Shown: in pieces, positions 7,795 to 16,000 of the stretch | Layout: each line of letters starts with the position of its first letter | Numbering within the stretch: position 1 is the stretch's first letter | Source: Scatomorpha merdavium | Lineage (GTDB): Bacteria > Bacillota > Clostridia > Oscillospirales > Oscillospiraceae | Length of the DNA stretch: 64,000 nt | Assembly: GCA_018711415.1 (NCBI GenBank) | Contig: DVIJ01000004.1 | Span: 9,394 to 73,393, forward strand | Direction of reading: 5' to 3' | The notes under the pieces: model-generated | What the model saw: the letters and a program-made list of their open reading frames with translations, nothing else | The model's database searches: none | What the model was told of the DNA's origin: nothing | Made by a program: the position numbers and the translations under genes

Positions 7795-8579
7795 CTTGCC
7801 CTCCTTGCCGCGCCTATGGCGGTGGCGCAGGCGCTGTGCTCCGGGATGAGGAACTGCGTGCCGTAGACCCGCTCGAACTGGGCGAAGTTCCTGCGCGAGG
7901 GCGCGCTTCCGGCCATCGCGCCTATGACGACCACGGCTGAGGCTCCGCTGCCCGCGCAGGCCATCAGGCTCATCGTACCGATGACCTGGAGCACCAGGGT
8001 CGAGATGCCCGCGGCCCAGTCCTCATCGGAGGCCGTGGGGTCCATCCGGGCGAGGTTCGAGGCGGTTATCTCCTGGTCCAGGATGCCGTAGCCCTCGACG
8101 AAGTCGCCGATGAGCAGGTCCACCTTGCCGTTGCGGCCGCGCATGGCCATCTCGTTGAGCCGGGACATGTCCTCCAGGCCCAGGAGCTTGACGGAAAGGC
8201 CCTTGAGCGTCCCGCCGCCGACGCCCGTGCCGCACAGGTGGGTATACTCCCCGGCCTTGGCCCGGACGAAGGCCGTGCCTGTGCCGATGCTCGCCACGAC
8301 GATATCGTCCCTGCCGCTCAGCCAGCAGGCGCCCTCGCCTATGGCCTCCGGCTCGGAGATGTAGCTCAGCGGGCGTCCCAGGCGCTCCAGGCCGGAGTTC
8401 TTGGCTGCGAGCCCCGTCAGGGCGATGGTCTCGGCCTCCGCCGCATCCAGGCCCAGGCGCTCCAGCATCGCCGGGACGTCCCCGCCCCGGCCGTGCTCGT
8501 AGTGCGTGCGGAGGATGCGCTCTCCCTCCAGGGCGCAGAGCTTCACCGCGGAAGCGCCCATATCAACGCCGATTATCAT
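7785..8579 (-). CDS. coaW: Type II pantothenate kinase
   Basis: CoaW phosphorylates pantothenate with ATP, the first step of coenzyme A synthesis. The 264-residue protein is an actin-fold ATPase of the eukaryote/Staphylococcus type: phosphate 1 loop IIGVDMGASAVKL, EPEAIGEGACWL containing the catalytic-glutamate region, phosphate 2 loop VVASIGTGTAF, and CGTGVGGGTLKGL. Type II enzymes generally escape CoA feedback inhibition. The ATG is preceded at good spacing by GAGGTG; a GTG three codons further upstream lies inside that ribosome site and is rejected as start. It overlaps rsmA by 10 bases and follows the DUF6440 gene by 18. Confidence 0.9.
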   Translation of the reverse strand: MIIGVDMGASAVKLCALEGERILRTHYEHGRGGDVPAMLERLGLDAAEAETIALTGLAAKNSGLERLGRPLSYISEPEAIGEGACWLSGRDDIVVASIGTGTAFVRAKAGEYTHLCGTGVGGGTLKGLSVKLLGLEDMSRLNEMAMRGRNGKVDLLIGDFVEGYGILDQEITASNLARMDPTASDEDWAAGISTLVLQVIGTMSLMACAGSGASAVVVIGAMAGSAPSRRNFAQFERVYGTQFLIPEHSACATAIGAARRARCV

Positions 8580-8597
8580 TTGATGCACCTCACAGGC

Positions 8598-8798
8598 TCA
8601 TTCGAGCGTATTTTGCGCCGCGCTGTCCACGACGACGTTACCGTTTGCGTCCAGCAGCGGCGTGATATGCGTCGGCGTGAGCCCGCCGACGGCGAGGTAG
8701 TTGACGCCAGTCTGCATGTCCACCACGACATACAGCATGCCCGCTCCCAGGCCCTGGTTCTCCTTGATGACGAAACGATCCGGTTTCTTCTTTGCCAT
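8598..8798 (-). CDS. DUF6440-family small protein
   Basis: A 66-residue protein without signal peptide or membrane span. The pattern DRFVIKENQGLGAGMLYVVVD, then TGVNYLAVGGLTPTHITPLLDANG, matches small DUF6440 proteins found widely in Firmicutes. These are predicted beta-rich and have no established function. A strong ribosome site (AAAAGGAGGGGG) precedes the ATG. It sits between trmD and coaW in one transcription unit, where many relatives carry rplS; it does not resemble L19. Family assignment is from memory of the motif. Confidence 0.7.
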   Translation of the reverse strand: MAKKKPDRFVIKENQGLGAGMLYVVVDMQTGVNYLAVGGLTPTHITPLLDANGNVVVDSAAQNTLE

Positions 8799-8821
8799 GC
8801 TTCCCCCTCCTTTTCAGCAGC

Positions 8822-10117
8822 TCAGATAAGCTTCTCGTAGGCGTTGCGCCGCGAATCGTGGCCCGGGTCCATGAGACTGACGTCCACCTCGCCGCAGTAA
8901 GTAAAGCCCAGCTTCTCGCTTGCCAGGCGGTTCATGGCCCTGTTGTCCCTGTGCGTATCGACCCTCACGGAGGCCTTGCCCAGGCCCGCCGCCAGGTCGA
9001 AGGCCAGGGAGAACATGTCCCGCGCGAGCCTCGTGCCGCGGTACTTGTCCGCGGTCATCGCCCGGTGGACGACGGCGTAGTTGTCGCCCTCGGCGAGCCA
9101 TGCGCCGTCGATGACGTCGTAGCTCGGCTCGTGCAGCATGGAGATGCAGACGTAGCCCGCGAGCTCTCCCTCGTGCTCGAACACCCAGCCCCGGCCTAGC
9201 TCTATGTCCCCGTAGAGGACCTCCTCCCTGGGGTATCCGTCCTGCCACTGGTCCACGCCGCTCTCGCGCAGGTACCTCTGCGCCTGAGCGACGATCTCCA
9301 TGACGCCCGGCACGTCCGAGGGCTCCGCGCGCCGGGGTTCGAAGCGCAGCTTTTCGCCCTCGGGCAGGCGCTCATATTTTATCTCTTCGACGAGTTTTCT
9401 GTCCATTTTGTCTCCAAGCTCCAGTTTTTCAAACATATCGGGCCGCTTGTCCAGGGTTCGCTCGAGCTGTTTTTTCCTGCGCCACTTGGCCACCTTGGCG
9501 TGGTCGCCCGTGAGCAGGACCTCCGGCACGGCGCGGCCCTCCCAGACCTCGGGGCGCGTGTACTGCGGGTATTCGAGCAGGCCGTCCCAATGGCTCTCGC
9601 CGGTGTAGCACTCCTCGTCCGCGAGGACGCCCGGGACCATCCGGCAGACGCAGTCCGCCACGGCCATCGCGGCTATCTCGCCGCCAGTCAGCACGAAGTC
9701 GCCCAGCGATATCTCCTCGTCCACGCACTCCTCGATAAAGCGCTCGTCCACGCCCTCATAGTGGCCGCAGACGAGGACGAGGTGGTCATAGTCCCGCCGG
9801 AGCCGTTTGGCCTCCTCCTGATCGAAGGGCTTCCCCTGCGGGGACATATAGATGACGCGGCTGCGCCTCTTCCCGGCCTTGGACATGATGTCGTCCAGGC
9901 AGCTCTTGAGGGGCTGCGCCATCATGACGAGGCCCCAGCCGCCGCCGTAGGGGTAGTCGTCCACCTGCATCTGCTTATTCTCTGTGTAGTCGCGTATCTG
10001 GACGCAGTTTATCTCCACCGCGCCCTTCTTGGCGGCGCGGCCTATGATGCTCTCCCCCAGGACCGCGCTCATGCTGCCCGGGAAGAGGGTCATTATATCT
10101 ATCCTGTACGGCTCCAC
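8822..10117 (-). CDS. trmD: TrmD tRNA (guanine37-N1)-methyltransferase fused to a GNAT acetyltransferase domain
   Basis: Residues 1 to ~240 are TrmD, which methylates G37 next to the anticodon to prevent +1 frameshifting. They show the SPOUT knot elements YPYGGGWGLVM, LVLVCGHYEGVDERF, DFVLTGGEIAA and the catalytic-loop region ESHWDGLLEYPQYTRP. The frame continues without a stop through a short linker into a GNAT domain (~258-431): LRFEPRRAEPSDVPGVMEIV, and the acetyl-CoA loop TADKYRGTRLARDMF with a following DTHRDNRAMNRLASEKLGF helix. TrmD alone is normally 230-260 residues; this protein is 431. The start is GTG, 2 bases after the rimM stop, with GAGGGGATG as ribosome site. The target of the acetyltransferase is unknown. 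A sequencing frameshift fusing two adjacent genes is possible but not suggested by the coding pattern. Confidence 0.92.
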   Translation of the reverse strand: MEPYRIDIMTLFPGSMSAVLGESIIGRAAKKGAVEINCVQIRDYTENKQMQVDDYPYGGGWGLVMMAQPLKSCLDDIMSKAGKRRSRVIYMSPQGKPFDQEEAKRLRRDYDHLVLVCGHYEGVDERFIEECVDEEISLGDFVLTGGEIAAMAVADCVCRMVPGVLADEECYTGESHWDGLLEYPQYTRPEVWEGRAVPEVLLTGDHAKVAKWRRKKQLERTLDKRPDMFEKLELGDKMDRKLVEEIKYERLPEGEKLRFEPRRAEPSDVPGVMEIVAQAQRYLRESGVDQWQDGYPREEVLYGDIELGRGWVFEHEGELAGYVCISMLHEPSYDVIDGAWLAEGDNYAVVHRAMTADKYRGTRLARDMFSLAFDLAAGLGKASVRVDTHRDNRAMNRLASEKLGFTYCGEVDVSLMDPGHDSRRNAYEKLI

Positions 10118-10118
10118 G

Positions 10119-10604
10119 TCACATCCCCTCTATCAGCCGGACGGTGATGACGCCGGCGTCGGCGTCCGTCCTCAGAATGAACTCCGGCACGGCGGGGATG
10201 AGCCGCTCCCTTTCGCCCTTCACGACGTAGACCATGGACGCCGGCGCGTCTATGACCTCCGCGAGCTGCCCTATGCTCTCGCCGGACTCGGTGACTACCT
10301 CGGCGCCGATGATGTCCTGGATGAAGTAGCCGCCCTTGGGGAGCTTTGCGTCCGCGCGGTCTATGAACACGCGCCTGCCCTTGAGGCGCATGGCGGCGTT
10401 CACGTCCTCCACGCCCTCGAGCCGGGCGAGAACAGTCTGCTTGTGTACGCGCGCGGCGAGCACCCTCACGGGCGCGCCGTCTATATACAGGGTCCGGAAC
10501 TTCGCCAAAAACTCCGCCGAATCGGTCCAGGGCAGGATCTTTACCTCGCCCCGGACGCCGTGGGTGTTGACGATCTCCCCGGCCTCGATGAATCTCTCTT
10601 TCAT
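10119..10604 (-). CDS. rimM: 16S rRNA processing factor RimM
   Basis: RimM binds ribosomal protein S19 and the 3' domain of 16S rRNA during 30S maturation. The 161-residue product has the usual two beta-barrel parts: N-terminal AGEIVNTHGVRGEVKILPWTD and, after a linker, the PRC-barrel with GYFIQDIIGAEVVTESGE. The tail PAVPEFILRTD is a variant of the family's conserved end. ATG with a short upstream AAGGCGGG ribosome site. It is one base from trmD and 57 bases from khpA, with a hairpin in that gap. Confidence 0.95.
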   Translation of the reverse strand: MKERFIEAGEIVNTHGVRGEVKILPWTDSAEFLAKFRTLYIDGAPVRVLAARVHKQTVLARLEGVEDVNAAMRLKGRRVFIDRADAKLPKGGYFIQDIIGAEVVTESGESIGQLAEVIDAPASMVYVVKGERERLIPAVPEFILRTDADAGVITVRLIEGM

Positions 10605-10632
10605 ATCGACCCGCCTTTTACCAAATGCAAGC

Positions 10633-10658
10633 TAAGGGAGGCGTTTTCGCCTCCCTTA
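10633..10658 (-). other. Perfect hairpin between khpA and rimM
   Basis: TAAGGGAGGCG and its exact complement form an 11-bp stem with a 4-base loop in the only sizeable gap of this operon apart from ffh-rpsP. No T-run follows on the minus strand, so it is not a standard terminator. It could be an RNA-processing or mRNA-stability element that sets different levels for upstream and downstream genes. Confidence 0.6.
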
Positions 10659-10661
10659 ACT

Positions 10662-10892
10662 TCAGTCCACGATCTCCACGGACACTTTTTTGCCCTTTCT
10701 CTGGGCGACGGCCTTCATGAGGACGCGGATCTCTTTAACGATCCGGCCCTGGCGGCCGATGACCTTGCCCATATCGCCCTCGGCGACGCGGACCTCAAAA
10801 ACGGTCTCGCCGTCGGCTTTGCGCTCGGTCACGGAGACCTCGTCGGGTTTTTCGACGAGGCTCTGTATAATGTAGGTCAGAAGTTCTTTCAT
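10662..10892 (-). CDS. khpA: KH-domain RNA-binding protein KhpA
   Basis: A 76-residue single KH-domain protein. KhpA binds RNA, usually as a partner of KhpB/EloR, and influences cell elongation and sRNA stability in Firmicutes. The GxxG loop is seen in MGKVIGRQGRIVKEIRVLM. Length and position (between rpsP and rimM) are as in most Firmicutes. KhpB is not in the window. Start ATG, 18 bases after the rpsP stop. Confidence 0.93.
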   Translation of the reverse strand: MKELLTYIIQSLVEKPDEVSVTERKADGETVFEVRVAEGDMGKVIGRQGRIVKEIRVLMKAVAQRKGKKVSVEIVD

Positions 10893-10910
10893 CGTCTAGT
10901 TTGCAGCTCC

Positions 10911-11147
10911 TTAGGCCTCAGCCTTTTTCAAGAGGCCCCTGACGGTATCGGTCGGCTGGGCGCCGTTGGCGATCCAGTACTTGGCGCGCTCCAGGTCCAC
11001 CTTCAGCTTCTCGCTGTCGGCGAGGGGGTCGTAGGTGCCTATCTCCTCGATGAAGCGGCCGTCGCGCGGGCTGCGCGAATCCGCGACCACGATGCGGTAG
11101 TAGGGGGCCTTCTTGGCGCCCATCCTGCGAAGTCTGATCTTGACCAT
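10911..11147 (-). CDS. rpsP: 30S ribosomal protein S16
   Basis: S16 binds helices of the 16S rRNA body and is essential for 30S assembly. The 78 residues begin with the family signature MVKIRLRRMGAKKAPYYRIV, followed by ADSRSPRDGRFIEEIGTYDP. The usual C-terminal extension is absent, as in many Firmicutes. AGGTG lies before the ATG. The 61-base gap to ffh contains a small CCGCC/GGCGG hairpin without a T-run. Confidence 0.98.
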   Translation of the reverse strand: MVKIRLRRMGAKKAPYYRIVVADSRSPRDGRFIEEIGTYDPLADSEKLKVDLERAKYWIANGAQPTDTVRGLLKKAEA

Positions 11148-11208
11148 GTATTTTCACCTCCGTTGTTAGTCTGAGTCATATGTTGAACCGCCCTCCGGCG
11201 GGTGCAAC

Positions 11209-12564
11209 CTAGAAACCGGGGAAGCCGCCCATGCCGGGCATACCGCCCATCTTGGCGAACTTTTTCATCTTGCGGCTGTTGCCGGACATCTGCTTCACGA
11301 GCTGGAGCATCATGTCGTATTGCTTGAGCAGCCTGTTGACGTCCACGACCGTCGTCCCGGAGCCGGCGGCGATGCGCTTTTTGCGCGAGTTGCCGAGGAT
11401 ACCGGGGTTTTCGCGCTCCTTCGGAGTCATGGAGAGGATGATGGCCTCGGTGCGGGCCATGGCCTTTTCGTCCACCTTGGCGCCCTTGAGGCTCTTGGCG
11501 TTCATGCCGAGCATCCCGGCGATGTCCTCCATGGAGCCCATGCCCTTGAGCTGCTTCATCTGCTCGAGGTAGTCCGTCAGGGTGAAGCGGTTCTGGCGGA
11601 GCTTGTCGGCCATTTCGGCGGCCTTTTTCTCGTCCAGGGTCTGCTCGGCCTTTTCTATGAGGGTGAGCACGTCGCCCATGCCGAGGATACGGCCGGCCAT
11701 GCGGTCCGGGTGGAAGGCCTCGATCTGGTCGAGCTTTTCGCCCACGCCGGCGAATTTTATGGGCTTGCCCGTCACGGCCGTGACGGAGAGGGCCGCGCCG
11801 CCCCTGGCGTCGCCGTCGAGCTTCGTGAGCATGACGCCCGTCACGTCCAGGGCCTCGTCGAAGGCGGAGGCCGCGTTCACGGCGTCCTGACCCGTCATAG
11901 CGTCCACCACGAGCAGGATCTCCGCGGGCTCCGTTGCGGCCTTGATGTTTTTGAGCTCGTCCATGAGCTCTTCGTCTATGTGGAGGCGGCCTGCCGTGTC
12001 CAGGAACACGAGGTCGCTGCCGAACTTTTTCGCGTGGGCTATGCCCGCCTTGGCGATCTCCACGGGGTCGCCCTGGCCCATCTGAAAGACCGGGATGCCG
12101 AGCTTTTCGCCCACGGTCTCGAGCTGCTTTATCGCGGCGGGACGGTAGACGTCACAGGCGACGAGCAGCGGGCGCTTGCCCTGTTTTTTCATGAGCGCGG
12201 CGAGCTTTGCGCCGTTTGTCGTCTTGCCGGCGCCCTGCAGGCCCACCAGCATGACCACGCTCGGGCTCTTGGAGGAGATGTTGAGCTTCTGGTTTTCGCT
12301 GCCCATGAGCTCGCGCAGCTCCTCGTTTACTATCTTCACGACCATCTGCGCCGGCGTCAGGCTTTCCATGACCTCCGCGCCCTTGGCGCGCTCGGAGACG
12401 CGCTTCACAAAGTCCTTCACGACCTTGTAGCTCACGTCCGCCTCGAGCAGGGCCAGGCGCACCTCGCGCATGGCCTCGCTTATGTCCAGCTCCGTCAGGC
12501 GGCCCTTGCCGCGGAGCTTTTTGAACGTTGCGTTCAGCTTATCGGAAAGGCTCTCAAAAGCCAC
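11209..12564 (-). CDS. ffh: Signal recognition particle protein Ffh (SRP54)
   Basis: Ffh binds 4.5S/6S-like SRP RNA and the signal sequences of nascent membrane proteins and delivers them to FtsY. The 451-residue protein has the N-domain helices, G1 loop GLQGAGKTTNGAKLA (~106-120), DVYRPAAIKQL (G2 region), DTAGR (G3), the TKLDGDARGG G4 region, and a methionine-rich M domain ending in repeated GG/M/P segments after MKKFAKMGG. GTG start with GGGAGGCG as ribosome site, 15 bases after ylxM. FtsY and the SRP RNA gene are not in the window. Confidence 0.98.
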   Translation of the reverse strand: MAFESLSDKLNATFKKLRGKGRLTELDISEAMREVRLALLEADVSYKVVKDFVKRVSERAKGAEVMESLTPAQMVVKIVNEELRELMGSENQKLNISSKSPSVVMLVGLQGAGKTTNGAKLAALMKKQGKRPLLVACDVYRPAAIKQLETVGEKLGIPVFQMGQGDPVEIAKAGIAHAKKFGSDLVFLDTAGRLHIDEELMDELKNIKAATEPAEILLVVDAMTGQDAVNAASAFDEALDVTGVMLTKLDGDARGGAALSVTAVTGKPIKFAGVGEKLDQIEAFHPDRMAGRILGMGDVLTLIEKAEQTLDEKKAAEMADKLRQNRFTLTDYLEQMKQLKGMGSMEDIAGMLGMNAKSLKGAKVDEKAMARTEAIILSMTPKERENPGILGNSRKKRIAAGSGTTVVDVNRLLKQYDMMLQLVKQMSGNSRKMKKFAKMGGMPGMGGFPGF

Positions 12565-12579
12565 TGTGAATCGCCTCCC

Positions 12580-12930
12580 TCACTCGTCCAGGCTGTGCAG
12601 CGCGGCGATGACCTCCCGCGCCGTGTCTCTTGCATTTTCGTCCGCCGAGCCGAGGAGCGTGGAGAGCTTGGTCTCTATCTCCGAAAGCGCCTCCCGCCTG
12701 GCCCGGAACCGCGCCACGAGGCCCGTCTTGGCCTCTATCTCGCGGAGCGCGGCCTCCGCCCGCCTGATAATGTCCCAAACGCCCTGGCGGGAGATCCCGC
12801 CGATGTCCGCGATCTCCGCAAGGGAGAGGTCCTCGTTATAGTGCAGGTCAAAGTATTCGCGCTGTTTTTCCGTCAGCAGCTCTCCGTAGAAGTCGAAGAG
12901 CATCGTTCTCTCCACGGGTCCTTCCGCCAT
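12580..12930 (-). CDS. ylxM: YlxM-family putative DNA-binding protein (UPF0122)
   Basis: A 116-residue helix-turn-helix protein. The core MLFDFYGELLTEKQREYFDL followed by LSLAEIADIGGISRQGVWDI is the YlxM sigma-70-region-4-like fold. It is almost always encoded directly before ffh in Firmicutes and is thought to modulate the SRP pathway, but its mechanism is not settled. It is the first gene of this long operon, about 22 bases after the predicted start of transcription. AAGGAGGGG precedes the ATG by 8 bases. Confidence 0.93.
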   Translation of the reverse strand: MAEGPVERTMLFDFYGELLTEKQREYFDLHYNEDLSLAEIADIGGISRQGVWDIIRRAEAALREIEAKTGLVARFRARREALSEIETKLSTLLGSADENARDTAREVIAALHSLDE

Positions 12931-12959
12931 GGCGCGCTCCCCTCCTTCAAACCTCTGTG

Positions 12960-12988
12960 ATTATACACGCCCTCCCCGGTGCTGTCAA
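12960..12988 (-). promoter_or_regulatory. Perfect consensus sigma-A promoter of the ylxM-ffh-rpsP operon
   Basis: On the minus strand TTGACA (12983-12988) and TATAAT (12960-12965) are exactly 17 bases apart, both hexamers matching consensus fully. It should drive ylxM and the eight genes that follow. Confidence 0.9.
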
Positions 12989-13078
12989 GTACTTTTCTTT
13001 TACAGCCCTCGCGGTATACGAAAGGCCCGCGCGGGGCAAAGTAAATCTTGCGAATTTTCATCGGATAGGGTGATAAAA

Positions 13079-16000
13079 ATGGCCGAAAATACGGGCCGCG
13101 CGCTCTCGCGCGGACTTTTGCGCTGTCTCGCCTCCATAAGTCGGGAGCACGCCCGGCTCTCCCGGAGCCCCGCCCCGGCCCCGGGCGCGGAGTGGCTGCT
13201 GGACAACTGGTATCTCATAGAACGCGAGGGCAGGCTCGCGGCCTCCGAGCTGCGGCGCGCTGGCAGGCTCCGCGGCTGCGCGGAGGGCGGCGCGCTCATA
13301 GCCTGTCTCTGCCGCCGTCTGGTCCGGGACTGCGGCGGCGAGGTCACGGAAGAGCGCGCCTCGCGCTTTTTGAGCGAGGCCCAGGCGGAGACGCCCCTGC
13401 GGATGCGGGAGCTGGGACTTTTTGCGCCCTGCCTGCGCCTTGCGCTCGTCGAGGACATAGCCGCCTCGCTCTCCGGCGGGCCGGACCCGGAACCGCTTTC
13501 GGCCTGCATAAACTCGCTGCGGCTCTTCGCCACCCTGGACCTCACGCAGCTGCTCGAGGGCGCGGACCTGGTCGAGGCCGCGCTCCGGAGGGACCCCGCG
13601 GGCGTCTATCCGCAGATGGACGAGCGCAGCCGCGCCTACTACCGCGAGCGCCTGCGTCTCCTGGCGAAAAAGCGCGGCGTGGATGAGCACGAGCTGGCCG
13701 CGGAACTCATCGAGCGCTCGGGCGAGAGCGGCCACGTGGGCGCCCTGCTCCTGCCGGAGCCCCGGAGCGGCCGGGGCTACGCCCTGGCCCAGCTGCTGCC
13801 CGCTCTCATTTTGTCCGCGGGCCTGGCGGTTTATTTCAGGAGCCTGCCGCTCTTTTTCCCGGCGCTGGCGGCGCTCTGGGAGCTCTCGAAGGCCGTCTGC
13901 GATTTTGTGCTGCTGCGCGTGCTGCCGCCGCGGCTCATACCCCGGCTGGAGCTGGCGGGCGGCGTTCCGGATGAGGGGCGCTGCATCTGCGTCGTCTCCT
14001 CCCTGCTCTCGGGGGAGGACTCGGGGCCGGAGCTGGCCCGGAGGCTTGAGGAGTTCTCCCTCGCCTCGCGCGACTGCGGTGGGAACCTGGCCTTCGGCCT
14101 GCTGGCGGACCTGCCCGAGGCCAAAGCCCCCGAGCTGCCCTCGGACGCCGGGGCGAAGCGCGCCGCCGCGCTCGCCGTGGAGGCGCTGAACAAAAAATAC
14201 GGCGGCGGCTTCTACCTCTTCTGCCGCGAGCGGAAGCCCCGGGGCCGGGACAGGCTCTGGTCGGGCTTCGAGCGCAAGCGCGGCGCGCTGCTGGACCTGG
14301 CCCGGCTCCTGTGCGAGGGCTCCGGCGGCCTGGAAGTCCTGGCCGGGGATGCGGAGGCCCTCGCGGGGACGAGGTATATACTCACCCTCGACGCGGACAC
14401 GCGCCTGCTTCCCGGCGCGGCGCGCGAGCTCATCGGCGCCATGCTGCACCCCATGAACCGCCCGGTCTTTGACCCGGGCCGCAGGGCGGTGGTGTCCGGC
14501 CACGGTCTCATCCACCCGCGCATGGACGTGGAGCTGCCCTCCGCCGTGAGGACGCCCTTTTCCCGCATCATGGCCGGGGCCGGCGGGACGGACCCCTACG
14601 GCGCGGCCTGCGGCGAGGTCTGGCAGGACCTGACGGGCCGCGGCGGTTTTGCGGGCAAGGGCATCCTGGACGCGGAGGCCCTGCTCGTCGGCTGCTCCGG
14701 CCTGCCGGAAAACCGCATCCTCTCCCACGACGCCGTCGAGGGCGCCATCCTCCGCGGCGGCTACATGAGCGATACGGAGCTGACGGACGGCTTCCCCGCC
14801 CGGCCCGGGGCCTATTTCCGCCGCCTGCACCGCTGGGTGCGCGGGGACTGGCAGAACCTCGGCTTCATCTTCGGCCGGGGCAGGGAGCTCGCCTTTGCGG
14901 ACAGGTGGAAGCTCATGGACAGCCTCCGCCGCAGCCTGCACCCCGTTTTTTGCTTTGGAGCCCTGCTCTGGGCCTCGTTTTCCGGCTCCGCGGCCTCGCT
15001 CTGCGCGGGGCTTTTGGCGCTCTTTTCGCTCTGCACGGGGCTCCTGCCCGCCCTGGGCTCCGCGCTCCTGCGGCGGGACAGGGAACGCCTGCGCTCGGCC
15101 ACGCCGCACGGCTTTTCCGGGCGGCTGCTGCAGGTCCTGCTCCGGCTCGTCCTGCTGCCCTGGGAGGCGCTCTGCTGCCTTTCGGCGGCGCTCACGGCGC
15201 TCTGGCGCATGGGAATATCCAAGCGGAACCTCCTGGCCTGGCAGACCGCCGCGCAGTCCGAGGGCCGGGCGCGCAAGGTCCTGGAGGGCTGGCCTCCCGT
15301 CCTCTGCGGGGCGCTGCTGCTCGCGCTTGCGCCCCTGCCCCTAGGCAGGGCTCTGGGGCTCTTCTGGCTCGTATCCGGCCTTGCCGCGCCGGCGCTCGGC
15401 AGGGAGACGAAGCTCGCGCCCCCGCTCGCGGAGGCGGACCGCCGTTTCCTGCTCGGCGAGGCGGAAAAGATCTGGGCCTACTTTGCCGAGTTCTGCACCG
15501 CGGAGGACAACTACCTCCCGCCCGACAACTGGCAGGAGCAGCCCCCGACGGGCCTCGCCCACCGCAGCTCGCCCACTAATATCGGCCTGGCCCTGATCTC
15601 CGCCCTCGCGGCGGCGGACCTGGGTCTCTGCTCCGTGCCGGAGCTGGGCGAGTTCGCGGAAAGGCTCCTCGCCTCCTGCGAGAGGATGCCCAAGTGGCGC
15701 GGTCATCTTTATAATTGGTACGACACGCGGACGCTCCGCCCCCTGGAGCCGAGGTACGTCTCCACCGTGGACAGCGGCAATCTGGCCGCCTGCCTGGGCG
15801 CGGCCCGGCGCGGGCTCACGGACTACGGGCGCGCGGACCTCGCCGCCCGGGCCGAGGCGCTCTACCAGGCGATGGACTTCCGCCCGCTCTACGACCCGGG
15901 CCGCAGGCTCTTCCGCATCGGCTGGGACGAGAGCGCGGGCAAGCTCTCGGAGGGGCTTTACGACCTGCTCTCGAGCGAGGCCCGGCTGACGGGCTATCTC

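Noticed and set aside
12929..13078. N-terminal extension of the giant glucan synthase by 50 codons
   Set aside because: The extension overlaps the divergent ylxM start and promoter, lacks a ribosome site, and its composition differs from the rest of the protein.
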